From: Chaenocephalus aceratus | Taxonomy: Eukaryota > Chordata > Actinopteri > Perciformes > Channichthyidae | Direction of reading: 5' to 3' | DNA length: 64,000 nt | NCBI GenBank assembly: GCA_023974075.1 | Contig: JAMFTG010000045.1 | Location: forward strand, 544,501-608,500 | Part shown: piece after piece, positions 11,735 through 23,911 of the stretch | Layout of the letters: each line of letters starts with the position of its first letter | Numbering within the stretch: the stretch's first letter is position 1 | Position numbers and translations under genes: made by a program | The notes under the pieces: model-generated | The model's database searches: none | The model's input: only the letters and a program-made list of their open reading frames with translations | What the model was told of the DNA's origin: nothing

Positions 11735-12489
11735 TTAGAGCAACAATGGAAGCCAACATGGAAGCAAGAGGAGGAGGATGAGGATGAGGAAGAGGTTGGG
11801 TGAGATTGAGAGGAGGAGGAGCTGGAGGGAGAGGACGTGGACAAAGAAGAATACTCTCTTGATATCTCAGAGCTTATATCTGTTGTGTGAAACGTATTCA
11901 CTTCATTACTGTAATTGAATTGTTGGCATGTTGCAGACTATAACTGTACAGACATCCTGCACCATGCACCGTGGTGAACTCACTGTGATGCAACACAGAC
12001 CAACCGCTATGTCTTTGTTGTTTATCTGAATGACTGAGGAACAGAGAGGTGGAAGGCTAAGGGTTCTCAATGAGGCAGGAAGCAGCAGCTCCTGACTGGG
12101 TTTGGGCAAACAATGCATCACACTTAGAAAGATCTGAAGCAGAGTAACTATGTGCTGAGATGTTGCTGCAATGTTATCGTTGAATAAAATGTGATTTATT
12201 TCAACAACTCATTTGTATTCTTAATTTCTGTAGCAGTCTTTCTCTGCAGAACCCTCTCTGTCCAGAGCACAGCCCAGAACAGATGAGTGCTTTAGAGCAG
12301 TGGTTCCCAAACGGTGTGCCGTGAGTCAAGTCCGGGTGTGCCGTGGGATTTTGTGACAACCATACGTTATTATTGCAATATACAACTACACAAAAATAAT
12401 ATTTTTTAATTTACTATATCAGTACTTTGTAGGTTTATATATCTGCGCGACTTGCGCGTCCACATCTCCACGTGCAGTGCTGCATAAAC

Positions 12490-12669
12490 ATGGCTGAGTC
12501 AGCGATAACTCTCGAGGGGTGGAGGTGTGCCCATTATTTTGAGTTGGTCCGAAGAATAGACAGGAATGTGACGGTGAGGTGCAAACTGTGTCCAGGCCAG
12601 AAGCTGTTATCCACTGCTGTGAACACCACGTCAAGCCTGAACAAACACCTGCAAAGAACACATGCTAAG
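12490..12669 (+). CDS. BED zinc-finger exon of a hAT transposase (ZBED1-like)
   Basis: Starting at the ATG at 12490, exactly 60 codons run to a GT donor (AAG, then gtgaag). The product shows a BED finger: an aromatic lead (WRCAHYFEL), CKLCPGQ, then a helix ending HLQRTH, giving the C-x2-C and H-x4-H ligands. BED fingers bind transposon ends or promoters in ZBED/hAT proteins. No downstream catalytic exon is found within the element, so this is a remnant exon. The intact frame and donor suggest modest age. The first residues could equally begin at an upstream methionine near 12472. Confidence 0.75.
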
Positions 12670-12928
12670 GTGAAGCTACCGCACACGCTATTTGTTTATA
12701 TCACAGTCTGTTCTTCTTCTCTGTCTTCCGGTTGTTGCCTCTATTGAATGACGAATACACACTACCGCCGCCTGCTGGTAAGGAGAGTTATTGCCACTCA
12801 CGCATGCGCAGTTCGTACGTGCTCGGCTGAAGTCTTTGCGGTGTCTGGTTCCAGTGCGACACATGGCCAACACGCAGGAGAACACGCCGACGCAACAGCG
12901 TGAGCAGAGATAGACTGCGCAAAATATA

Positions 12929-13021
12929 CAGATAGCAGGAGACAGAGGACAGCCACGGTCAGATAGCAGGAGACAGAGGACAGCCACGGTCAGATAGCAG
13001 GAGACAGAGGACAGCCACGGT
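12929..13021. repeat. 31-bp minisatellite, three perfect copies
   Basis: The unit starts cagatagcaggagacagagg and ends cagccacggt. It repeats three times without change, then breaks off within a fourth. Confidence 0.95.
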
Positions 13022-13846
13022 CAGATAGGAAAACATTCAGGATCTGGATCAGTCTGATGCGACAATGGAAACTGAACTAAAGAGAACATTTGAAACTTTA
13101 GCAGTCTGCGTGATCTGCCTGCAGGGAGGGGCGGGCCGGCCCTGCGAGTAAAGTAACGAGTTACTTTATGTAGAGAGTAACGAAGTAGTGTAATATATTA
13201 CTTTTTTTTAGTAACGACCCCATCTCTGCTGAAATGTTACATTTATAATTTGTAGTTCAGGACCATGGACAATGCAGCTTCCTTGCATTGACAGTTCTCT
13301 GTGCTGAATTTCTGCTGAGTTTCCTTTGCCTCATTTTTAATGTTGTGACCTGTCTGGTTTAAATGAGTGTGTTGCTGCTTTGATGAAGCCTAATTTGATA
13401 ACGTTTCAAATTAATTTCTGAAATATTTCGTTAATAAATATTTCATGAGTAATATAGTTGTCACATTTTATTTGGCATTAGTAAATAATTATGCACATTT
13501 ACAGATATTTTACATGATATGAGTGATAACACGTGTTATAAGGGCTATTTTGCACAATAGGTGTGCCTTGAGATTTGTACTTGTCCTTTGGTGCCTTGAG
13601 CACAACAAGTTTGGGAACCACTGCTTTAGAGGATGCTCAGCAGTGTGTAGCTGGGTGCTCAAACCATCCAGTGTTAAGAATGAAGTTATATTTGGTGCTA
13701 AAGTTTGCATTTGGAAAGTGTTTCTAGTTTTGAGGGCAGTTCTTCACTTAGCAGGAGAAATGAGGAGTTTTTCACTTTGTTTAGTGTTCTGAGAAACTGA
13801 GCAATTAAAAAAAAACGTGTGTTAGCAACCGAGAAAAACGTGCTTT

Positions 13847-14900
13847 ACATTTATACTATAAAAAAAGAAACTGTTCACCCAAAAAACACACTGACTTACG
13901 ATATTCAGCAAAAACACACAATTTAAAATTGAGCTACACAACTGGTGTGTTAGTCCATATTTGACCCGCTCTATCAAAATCAGTTTGATGGCGCATTCTG
14001 AGATAATCGTGGACGTACACGCGATTATGTGTGTGTGCGTTTTGATCATTGACAGCCTGACATTAGAGGCATGACAACAGGCGGTGTGTGTTGTGTTTGT
14101 TTCCTCGAGAAATACACACAGCTCACATACTTCTCCAACTTCTCATCCAAATCCAATGCATATTAATATTATATTCTCAGTTATGAGGAAAGAACAGCAC
14201 TCAGTTGCTTTCATTGATTGCATTCATGATCATATTCAGCTTTTGACACACACTGAGTCACACACGAGTCACACACTGAGTCACACTCTAAGTCACACAC
14301 TAAGTCACACACTGAGTCACACACTGAGTCACACATGCACATTCTCAGCATGATTCACCCTCTCTGTGTCCCCTCTTATTCAACACCAGTTCGATCTAAC
14401 AGCACGTATTAATATGACACAGCACAATCAGTCCAGCAGCATGAATGTGGAAATGATATCATAAAGATTACAATTCAAAAGAGTATCAGCAGTGTGTTTG
14501 TCTCCATGTTCCACATCAATGAGTGGGTGGGCCCACACTCCCATTGTCCAGAGCAATGGAAGTGATGCCTGTGTCCTGATGGCCACTCCGATCTGATTGG
14601 CCTGTTGTTCTTGTCGATGCCTCATTAGCTGGCAGACAATTGGGTCTGCCTTATACAAATACATGAGATGTAAAATGGTGCCAACCAGATATGTTCAGTC
14701 TCAGTTCAGATATAGTCGGGCACTCTGAGTCAATATGTTTCTTTATTATTTCATCCTTTTTATTTGTAGTTGATGTTTTATTGGGCATTTACATTTAAGA
14801 CCTATCAAGCAAAATGCACTTGTGTACGTCTTGCAGACATGAATGTGTCCCAGGGAACTCACCAAGTGTCAGAAAACACAACCGTCTCTCTTTTCCTCCG
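13847..14900. other. Unannotated DNA with a gagtcacacact tandem tract
   Basis: Positions 14258-14335 hold degenerate 12-14-bp repeats of gagtcacacact. The rest shows no domain-bearing frame. Confidence 0.5.
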
Positions 14901-15850
14901 TACCCAAATCTCTAAAAAAGGGGCTGCAACGGATCTGATTCAGACTGATTTGAACACTTTACTGACGTCAGTAAAGTGGTGCTACGGCTATTGGGCCAAC
15001 TCTCCACCTATCAGGGGAATGTGGGGTTGGGCCACGGCCGGCCATTGCCGCTCGAAAGCGCTGGAGACGCTGTAGTACATATGCCAGGCCTGTAAGTGGC
15101 GCTGTAGTCTGCCACAAAAGCAACGAAGAAGACTTCCCTTGCATGGTTGCCATGGTTGCCCTTCTGTTTATTCTCCGCTGTGGCTCTTTCTCTCCCTCCC
15201 CGAGGCAAGCGTTTACGCCTCCTGCTTTAAAACAAATGAATAATGACTTTATATAATCATATGTAGGGATAATGTGCAGCGACGCGGTCATTATGGGGAA
15301 AAGAACACCGACAGGCCGATCAGGAGCCCGACGCCAAGCGGAGGAAAAGTAGTCCGTTGTTACTGTTTGAACTAACGTAGCAACGGCAGGAACTGCTTCT
15401 ATAGTATTTTTGAGGAGCTTTTTGATTACAGCTTTGAAAACATTGTTGCTTGCTTTAAAAGTAGCACAATTCATGTTGTCAAACCTTCGGAAGTATCTAG
15501 ATATCCCTGCCCTAATGCCAAAGTAACTGGCAACGGAGTATGTTTTGCCGTTTGATGTATATGTCTGGACCGCTGCGTAAAAAGGAGGGTTTCTGCCCCA
15601 TTACTTCTCTTCTTACTTCGATAAGAATAAAACACGGAGGAGGGAAATCTCTTTTTCTCCCCCTCTTCTGACAGCACGCTCCCCTCTCCTGCAGGGGGTG
15701 TGGTCAGCTCCAGGGGGGCGTGGTCTCCTGCAGGGGGGTGTGGTCAGCTGCAGCTCACAGAATCAGCCCCCTGCAAAAACAGCGCTGGAAAGAGCCAATA
15801 GAGCGAAATGAGGCATGGCTAAAATTCAGGATCTGTTTGGTATTTTGAAA
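14901..15850. other. Repeat-like, non-coding DNA
   Basis: The sequence resembles common teleost transposon bodies (near ctaaaattcaggatctg at about 15820) and may belong to the element whose palindromic arm begins at 15851. A matching right end near 17085-17110 (catgataggtcacctttaa) supports this. No coding signal. Confidence 0.4.
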
Positions 15851-15908
15851 AACAATATATTGTAGGGCCATACCTATATAAAGTATATAAATATATATAT
15901 ATATATAT

Positions 15909-17031
15909 TAGGGCTGTCAAACGATTAACATTTTTAATCAGATTAATCACAGCTGAAAAATGAATTAATCACCATTCGAACTATGTCCAAAATATGCCAT
16001 TTATTTATGTATATTGTTGTGGGAATGGAAAGATAAATGAAAGAAGGCGGATATATCCATTAACAGTATCTATGTTTATTATTACATTTTTCTGCGTGTC
16101 AAAATGAAAGACAGCCCACACACCTATCAATCATCAAACCGTGGGGTCTTAATTCATTACGTGTTGATTTTTATCAACGGGGGAGTACTTCAGGAAAGTC
16201 GACAGAGGGGGGGGGGCTAGTGGAGTACTTCAGGAAAGTCGACAGAGGAGGGGGGCTAGTGGAGTACTTCAGGAAAGTTGACGGGGGGGGCGCGGCGGCT
16301 AGTGGAGTACTTCGTGACCACAGAGTGTGAACGTTGTGATCAGCTGTTTTAGCGCAGTGCTCCAGTGAAGGGGGGAGTCTCCCTCCGCAGCCGGTTGGGG
16401 TAGTTTTGGCACAAGTCTGTTGTACAGACCGACGTTAACAGCTCCCTGTCTGTGCACTCCGTGTGCAGAGAGTCGTCCGGTGATCTAACCGCCTTCTGGA
16501 AAAGCTTCACAAATACGTCGGTACGCAAATGCGCTTTGTGACACAAGTGACGGTACGCATTTCAGATTACGCACATAACCTGCGTACCAGTTATGTGCAC
16601 CCCTGTACCAGAGCCATATTATTACTATTATATGGCTCTGCCCTGTACTACAGCAAAAGTATTCTCCGTCGGGACTTCCTGCAACAACACCACGCCGTTA
16701 TCAAAGATGTTCTATTGAGAAGACGATCACTACGTGACAAAAGTTTTCAAAACCGTGGCTCCTGAAATCAATCTTACTAACTGCTGTCTGTGCAATTTAC
16801 TCCGCGCGAGTTGGCAGACTTTATTTTGCTTACTTTAACATCATTTTTCATGGTGGGGCTAAGCCATTTCTTGGTATGGGTGTAGCCTACCCCAGCCATA
16901 CCCTGGCGCTGCCACTGGTGGCACGTATGGGGCGGGCCATTCTGCACATGCGTTAAATGCGTTAAATATTTTAGCGCAATTAATTCAAAAAATTAATTGC
17001 CGCCGTTAACGCGATAATTTTGACAGCACTA
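15909..17031. mobile_element. Non-autonomous hAT-like element (tagggctgtcaaa family)
   Basis: It begins tagggctgtcaaacg and ends ttttgacagcacta, the inverted counterpart. It lies in an (AT)n run, so the 8-bp flanks atatatat match but are not informative. It contains a minisatellite of about 40 bp (16182-16312) and no domain-bearing frame. This terminal sequence is very common in fish genomes. Confidence 0.8.
16182..16312. repeat. Minisatellite of about 40 bp
   Basis: ggagtacttcaggaaagt recurs at 16182, 16222 and 16261, with a partial unit near 16303. G-runs of variable length separate the units. Confidence 0.85.
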
Positions 17032-17109
17032 ATATATATATATATACTTTATATAGGTATGGCCCTACAATATATTGTTAAAATATAGCATGATAGGTCA
17101 CCTTTAATT

Positions 17110-18083
17110 AATTATGTTTACAGATCTTATTTGATCTTTTTATTGCACATTCTTCTTACTTATGTTTATATATTTTTGTATATGTATCTTCAATTAATTC
17201 TAAAAAGGGAACAACGGTCACGAAAAGTAATTTTTGCAAAGAATCATTTAAGTTTTTCTCATATTGTTTGGAAAGATTGGTTTGAACCAACCTTTCTGCG
17301 AAACTCAATAGCCTGCAGCATTTAGCATTTACGTGATTTGCAAATATGGTAGGATTTCCAGGAAGATCAAGAACATGATGAAATGCGGCAGGAGGTAGCA
17401 AATCACTGCAGTCGCCACATCGGCGAGGTAAGGGGGGGGGGGGGGGGTATATGCCTAGTTTGATTATCACATGTGTTAGAGAATATTTCTTCTTTACTCC
17501 TAAGATATTTAACCGTATTGCCTGTTGACGTTAATAACAAATCTTGTTCATGACGCCAGCTTTAAGGAATGTGCTCCAGCACTTAGTGTCAAGTTGTATG
17601 GCCTGATAGGGGAGTTTACGACTGTGGGAACACTGGCTTTCTAAGCTCCACAGATGTGAGAGACATCTCCTGTGTCTCCAGATGTTTACGCCCATCCCCA
17701 ATATGCTCATTAGCTCATTAGCTCATTAGCTCTCTGTAAACTAGTTAAAAGGTCTATCGAGAGAGAGGCTGATCAGAATTGACATGACAACCCCCCCGTG
17801 CCGTCAGAACCTTTTGCTGCTGTGACTTGTGATGTGAATTCTCCGGCCGTTGACTTGTAATAAACTACCAGTGTTTGACATCAAAGCTCCAGCTCTCCTC
17901 GTGTCTCTCTGAGTCCTGACTCTCCATTGCTGCAGAAGTTTCCCTTACAACATGTTGAACTGTATGGGAAATGTGAAGAAGCGCATCATTTTTTACATTT
18001 TAATCTATACGGTCACATTTGATTTTTAACCTGTCCTGTGCTCCATTCGTATTGCTGCTTTGACCCATTCATTTCCCTGCAGG
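17110..18083. other. Unannotated DNA with a 16-G run
   Basis: A run of 16 G lies at 17432-17447. Three copies of tcattagctc occur near 17700-17735. No gene is supported. Confidence 0.5.
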
Positions 18084-18330
18084 CAGTGTTGGAAGAAGTA
18101 CTCAGATCCTTTACTTAAGTAAAAGTGAAAACTCAATTGTCTTCAAATACACCTCTATAAGTAAAAGTCCTGATTTCAGAATGTTACTCAAGTTAAAGTA
18201 CAAAAGTATTAACATCAAAATATACTTAAAGAGTAAAAGTCGTCATTATGCAGAATGGACATATTTGACAGTATTATTATGGACGTCATATTCTCCTTTT
18301 TTTATACATGAGCATTTTAGTTGTGTAGAT
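18084..18330. mobile_element. Teleost repeat (agtactcagatc family), left end
   Basis: The motif gtgttggaagaagtactcag, followed by alternating aagtaaaagt, is a very common percomorph interspersed repeat. The same family forms 34320-35093, where the opposite terminus (cttattccacctctg) is present. Confidence 0.65.
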
Positions 18331-19597
18331 ATTTGAAATACTGTGTATATTAGTAGTACAGTACTGCATTATACCATATCAGCATATCATGGGTTTTTCT
18401 ATGAGTTTGTACTGCCAGGTATCGTAGAGGTATTCTCCTTTAAGTATATCATAATATATTTGTAAATGTATTGTTTTTATTAATTATATAAACCTGCAAA
18501 GTAACTGCCTGTTAAATAATAGTAGTTAATGGAATGGAATTAAATGGAAACTCAGGGTGCACTTCGTACACATTTTTTAAAAATCGAACTCTTATAGTAT
18601 AAGTAATGAGCAATAAAATAAGGTAATGTTTATTTTTAAAGTAACTGACTGAGACACTCGCAGATAAGGCAACATTTTCTGTAATAAAGCACTGGGTGAT
18701 AGGACGTGTTTCATTCAAATCAAACCATGTTTACTTTGTATTTCAGACTCCAAGCAATCCCAACATCAACATCACAAGAGAGGTTACCTTGGGGAACGTA
18801 CTAGATCTCCCTCACCTCTCTCTGTCTTCTCTCCTGGTATGTCTTGGCAAGGTCTAATCAGAAAATAAAATGATTACTATTTCCCCCAGAAATGATTGCA
18901 GTGTTTCCCCTAGGATGGAGTCATAGCAGCGGTGCTAAGGCACGCGGGGACATTTTCAGTGTGTGGGCGTGCAAAGTGCGCCCCGCCATTATGTTGCTAT
19001 GTGTCTGCCAGCACAAGAAAGACACATACATCATTACAGGCTTCCAATGTATTCAGTTTTGTATGAACATTTTATAATTGGTGGTTGGACATCACATCAT
19101 TCCACGGGGGTCCGGGGGTATGCTTCAATCTGGTGCACTTTGAGCACACAATGACTAGAGACAGATCTAACTCTAAACACCCATATGAAAAATATTGGTT
19201 AACATTTTAATAATGTAACATACCAATAACCTACCATAGCCAATAACACATATTATTTTATTTGTGTTGTTCATTTACATCACTTTCATCTGGCAATGTG
19301 TTAGTTTAATATCAGGTGTCAAAAGAGCTTGGCACCTAGTAAGGAATGTGCCAAATGTCTCCACTTCGTTCCACTGCCCCAGTGACTTGAATATCTTGGG
19401 TTCTGCCAAGGGGTTTACTTCCTTAGTTTTTCTCTCCTATATCATTTGCCCTGCCTTGTTTCTTGATCCATATATGTTTTTTTATGCTCTATACATAAAA
19501 TGACTTGATTCGATTTAGTGATGATGGCACAGTTGGCATCCGGCCTGAGAGCACTTTTTTCTTGGGGTCTTAAAGAATAGCTCTAAGGCTCTAAAGC
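18331..19597. other. Mostly unannotated; transposon end near 18900
   Basis: cagtgtttcccctaggatgg at 18899 resembles a hAT terminus. Sequence near 19120-19190 (caatctggtgcactttgag, acacccat) recurs at 36456-36525, so two copies of one element are present. No protein domain. Confidence 0.45.
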
Positions 19598-20684
19598 CGT
19601 GATTCTCAAATGGGGGTGGGGGCAGGGGCGTAGCTGGAAATTCTGGGCCCCATGAAAGAATCTATTTGTGGGCCCCCAATCCATGCGAGTGCACGTTAGC
19701 GCGCACGCTAAAAAGAATTTGGCCATTTATTTATTGATGAAAACGCATAATATGGTTTTTACCTATACATTCGGATCAGCAGTTCAGCACCCAAACTGCT
19801 GGTGGGTGAGCCGAGTAAAGGATGTCGCATTGCGTTCATCTTCAATGAATGGACCAATGCAATAGTCTACCAAAGAACCTTGAGTCGCACTAGCTGGGCA
19901 TATTTTCCCCTATTCTTGTGACAATGTCTTCTGATACCCAACATACAAAAGCTGTTACTTGTCCTGTCTCTCTGTAATCCCATCTCCAACACAAATAGTC
20001 TACTCAAGCACACTATTAGGTTGACAGACACTTACATTTTGATGTGCTCTGTAGTATACAATCGTTCCCTGCTTGGATATACCTTTTACGAAGCAGATGT
20101 TGAACTGTCGCGGGCAGAGCACTAGCTTTTTTGCTGTAGCGGCTGGGTTGCTGCCTTTCTCAGCAGAGTGCTAAAGCCCTACCTGTTACACGCGCAAGTA
20201 ATTCGAGGAGGCGCGAGTGACAAGTGTTGAGCTATTGGAGGGGACAATTCAGGATTCTTGGATACTGGTGGGGTCATGACCTTGCGTCCACCCCCTAAAC
20301 GACACGATGAAACCCAACCTCGAAAACCCTGTTGAAGTTAATGAACTGTAATGGACTGCAATAAATCAACATGCACTGACTATCAACTTTATCTTCCGTC
20401 TATTTCATTGAAAAGTACACCCAATACAAGAATGAACAAACAACAAATCTCAACATTCTTTGACTTATTAAATTAAGATTTGAACAACACAAGGACAACA
20501 GTATAAATTAACTGAAGATTTGAACACAATTATAAAACAATACACTCTCAGGACATGAACACACTTACAGCAAACAATGAAACATGTAGTGCTAGAGGAC
20601 TATGCATCAGATAGTAATTGTTCACGATGTGGGCTGGAGCCTGTCAGCTTACTGTAGGGAAACATCCCACAATCCTGTCATAGA

Positions 20685-21574
20685 CTAGAACGCCAATCGC
20701 CGGACCTTCTTGGTGGCAAAATCTTTTACGAGCTCTTTGAAATCAAGTGACAAAGCCAGCTTGCTTTCAATCGATAACATTGCAAGGCTGTTCAACCTCT
20801 CTTGCGACATGGTAGATCTTAAATAGCTCTTGATAAGTTTCAACTTACTAAATGATCTTTCACCACCAGCTACGGTAACTGGGAGCGTCAAGACAATTCT
20901 GAGGGCAATGCAAGCGTCTCCAAAAATGCTCTGGAGTTCCATCTTGTATATTGCATTCAGTCGATCAAGAGAGCTACACTCAGGGGGGAAAGTGGCAGAA
21001 CATATTGTATTGACCGTATCTCACTCTCAAACTGATCTGTGAGGTCCTGTGAGTATTTCTCCCTCAGCGGCTGACACACAGAAGCCATGACACTGTCACT
21101 CAACTTCCCAATTTTAAGTATGGCAGCAAATTCTTCAACAATATTTGCTGTTGTTTGGAACCGAGTGTCCAAGTCACTTATGATCTGGTCCATGGCAGTG
21201 AAAAACAGTGTTACGCCATGTTGTTTCTGGCCTATCCTCCTGACCTGTTCCTTCAGCAGTTTCCTCATGAAACCTCCTCCTCCTCCTCCTCCTCCTCCTC
21301 CTCCTCCTCCTCCTCCTCCTCCTCCTCCTCCTCCTCTCACGGCAAAGTTCTTTTTTGAAATGAGGTGGAACCTAATTTCCTTAGCTACCATTGATGCCTC
21401 AGACAGAATAGCATCCCATCCAGTTCTGAGAGTCTGCATCTCATCTCTTAGTGCAGCAACATTACCTGCCTCCACCTCTATTGAGATGTTCCCTGACTGG
21501 AGTATCACATTTCTGTCATCAATAACACCTGTACGTGCAATTTCCTGCAATATAGAGCACAGCACTGTCTCCAA
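20685..21574 (-). pseudogene. hAT transposase C-terminal half with polyglycine expansion
   Basis: The first part on the minus strand (21574-21020) encodes a helical DUF4371-type region (FFTAMDQIISDLDTRF, EEFAAILKIGKLSD). The second (20942-20685) encodes the hAT dimerisation domain (LPVTVAGGERSFSKLKLIKS, then RLNSLAMLSIE). A frameshift near 21020 separates them; shifting frame there joins the two blocks through a CSSLDRLNAIYKMELQ stretch. A GGA repeat inserts about 24 glycines in the middle of the protein. The N-terminal TTF-type finger expected in ZMYM1-like transposases is absent. Not functional. Confidence 0.85.
21266..21335. repeat. (CCT)n trinucleotide microsatellite
   Basis: About 23 uninterrupted CCT triplets. 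On the minus strand they read as GGA/GGG-type glycine codons inside the transposase frame. Confidence 0.95.
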
Positions 21575-21647
21575 GTCCTATGGGATCCTAAAGGACTCCT
21601 ATAGGGTTCCAAACACGTATAGAGATTCCTATAGCATTTTTTGACTA

Positions 21648-22047
21648 GGGATGTTATCCTACACGTTAAGCTGTCTGATATCCCATTACCTGTAACTCTT
21701 GGGTCTCTTTCTCACTTCCTCTGCCTCCTCCCTGAGTCTGCACAGTCACCACATCATTCTACATTAAGGAGAGCAATACACGTATGAATACACTGAACTG
21801 GTTTGAATACACAATCTTTATGATACTCTGTAAAGAAAGGGAGAGAGGGGGGAATATATTATCCAAGTATTTGTGTCTTAATTTGTTATGTTATCCTACA
21901 CGTTAAGCTGTCTGATATTTCCATTACCTGTAACTCTTGTGTCTCTTTCTCTCCGTCTCTGCCTCCTCCCTGTGTCTGCACAGTCACCACATCATTCTAC
22001 ACAGGAGAGCAATACACGTACGAATACACTGAACTGGGTTGAATACA
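21648..22047. repeat. Tandem duplication, period about 240 bp
   Basis: The block from gttatcctacacgttaagct at 21652 to gaatacactgaactgg is repeated from about 21889 with minor changes, 240 bp apart. It lies where the N-terminal half of the hAT-B transposase should be. Confidence 0.85.
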
Positions 22048-22089
22048 TGCTTTTTTCTTTTTTCTGCCATGTTCTACCTGGTTGGCTGG

Positions 22090-22205
<116 letters not shown>

Positions 22206-22479
22206 TGCAGGTTAGTTACAGTAGGAGATGGGCTTCTATCATATTATCTTCTATCATTCTATAATTCATTCTTCTTTTATTTTCATTTCAGGTAGTTGTA
22301 CCTTAAGAGAGTTGAAGGCTGGCATCTGTAAATGCAGATAGATACTTTATTCTTATTTTATTATAATTATCATTATTTTCTTTCCAATGAAATGAAATCA
22401 GAAAATAAGTGGTATATGATGGAAAATATGAAAGTCAATGCTTGAAGGAAAATGGACTTCGGAAATCAGTTTTTAATTT

Positions 22480-22600
22480 TGTATTTACTGTTCTGTAAAA
22501 GTCTTGTAGCATGTTTTGTGTTTTATGTTTTGTGTGGACCCCAGGAAGACAAGTTGTTGTCATGCAACAGCTAATGGGGATCCTAATAAACTCAAACTCT
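22480..22600 (+). mobile_element. LINE 3'-tail fragment
   Basis: The block gtgtggaccccaggaagac, then cagctaatggggatcctaat and aaactc, is the 3' end shared by many teleost LINE copies. No reverse-transcriptase sequence is attached. The family (L2-like) is inferred. Confidence 0.55.
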
Positions 22601-23504
22601 AATGGGCTTCGATCTACCAGGTAGCTAGCTAGTCAAACACACACACTGGTTGATGTTACTAGCTAGCTAGCAAACGTCAGCTAACCGCTAGCTAACATAA
22701 AGACTGACCTGTAATTCAATGCAGCGAAAATGAAGAGAAGGTGATGATTATAAATGTGTTTTATTGTATTGAGTGGTAGAAGTAAAGACATGTCTAACAT
22801 ATTCTGTGTTTGAACAACTTACTGAAAAGGTCTGCCACCAATGACAGACTGGTCGCGGTGATTTACACTCAGCCTACCTGCATCAGGACTGCTGTGGGTG
22901 GGAGGCAGTTGATCAAACCATTGTGAGCGAAATGCGGGGGGGGGGTCACAATCTTTGGAAACGTAAAAACTCTATAGTGTCTATAATCAGCACAAGTTCT
23001 TTCATTGCGTATTATTAATTCGATTGAAATTACATACTTATGTTTACAGTGATATATTGGGGGGGGACATATCATATTTGTCATATGATCAAAAAGTGGG
23101 GGTGCAAAAGCACACGTTTGCTCCCCCAAGGTCAATTGTGGGGATGCACCTGCTCCGCTTGCTCCATTGCTCAGGCGCCCGTACCATGCAATGAATGAAG
23201 GGGGGGGTGCTCATTCTGTCAAACAGAGTAACAAGCACCTGCTTGTTTCTTTTGTGACGTTTTTTTAATACAGGCAATTATACTTTTGAGTCATCTACAT
23301 TAACTTACTTTAGGATAATAATAAAACCATATTAATAAAAAGATAATATTAGTGTTCTCTGGGCCCCCCCAGTGCTGGGCCCTTGTAATCATCCTAACCC
23401 CCCCCCCAGCTACGCCCCTGCGTGGGGGTACTGCAGGGGGTACGTGAGAGAAAACAATAAAAAAGGTTAATACAAAAAATGCTTTTTTGCTTATGCTGGG
23501 TACA
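22601..23504. other. Non-coding hAT-B interior and flank
   Basis: Short gctagctag repeats occur near 22620-22690, and G- or C-runs near 22935, 23060 and 23398-23408. No domain-bearing frame. Confidence 0.5.
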
Positions 23505-23720
23505 ACTTGTATAAGCCGTACTCGCCATTAACTGTTATTGCTCAGGTTAATCTCGCCCCCCTCCGACGTAAGTGTGAAGTATTGGTACTTGCCGGGCAGC
23601 CGAATGGGGCCAGCTAGAACCGGTTTTCGGTACTTCGAGCCGGTTCCGCTGCGGTGGAAACAGGAAGAACCAGAGCTAAATCAGGCTCTAGCCCGGAACC
23701 ACGCCGAGCGGAAAGCATAT
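23505..23720. mobile_element. Terminal fragment of the Harbinger-like family
   Basis: The left part matches 40385-40440 (ctgttattgctcag, aatctcg, ccctcc). The right part (ttccgctgcggtg, aacaggaa, ggctctagc) matches the reverse complement of the terminus at 10745-10810. Only one end of the element is present. Confidence 0.6.
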
Positions 23721-23911
23721 AGTATATATATATTGCAATTAGAGATGTCCCGATCACGTGATCGGGGATCGGAGCCGATCACGTGATTTTCAAAAGATCG
23801 GAATCGGGAGAGAAAAATCTGGGATCGGGAAAATAATTTTTTTTTTTTTATAAAATATTTTTATTATTTTATTTAAAGTTACAAAACAAAAATGACCTTG
23901 TTCACGTCTTA

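Larger units (their letters stand above)
12298..13623 (+). mobile_element. hAT element with BED-finger exon
   Basis: It begins CAGTGGTTCCCAAAC and ends GTTTGGGAACCACTG, a perfect 15-bp inverted pair. It is flanked by perfect 8-bp direct repeats ctttagag (12290-12297 and 13624-13631). It retains only the N-terminal BED exon of the transposase, so it is non-autonomous. A 31-bp minisatellite and a repeat-like block with agtaacgagttact (13145-13225) lie inside. Confidence 0.92.
10369..13846 (+). mobile_element. Tc1/IS630-like element shell with two nested insertions
   Basis: The left end (cagttcttctcg, then tttgctaacacac) and right end (gtgtgttagcaa, then ccgagaaaaacg) form imperfect inverted termini. 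After removing the Harbinger-like insert at 10735-11734 and the hAT at 12298-13623, little more than 1 kb of shell remains. Just after the first insert (11740-11840) the shell has a gaggag/ggacg-rich stretch like the Arg/Gly-rich start of a fish Tc1/IS630-type transposase. No DDE core is recognisable. The superfamily is inferred. Confidence 0.5.
15851..17079. repeat. Inverted-repeat arms interrupted by a hAT-like element
   Basis: Positions 15851-15889 and 17041-17079 are perfect reverse complements over 39 bp (core tgtagggccatacctatata). Without the insertion at 15909-17031 they would form a compact palindrome around a TA-rich centre. They are probably an internal hairpin of the surrounding transposon. 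Confidence 0.8.

Noticed and set aside
12929..13021. CRISPR-like array
   Set aside because: Units are directly adjacent without unique spacers and the genome is vertebrate; it is a minisatellite.
14968..15474. 168-codon minus-strand frame
   Set aside because: No domain, no exon borders, and the underlying DNA looks like a common teleost repeat.
21087..21644. 185-codon plus-strand frame with polyproline
   Set aside because: It is the antisense of the hAT-B transposase and its CCT repeat.
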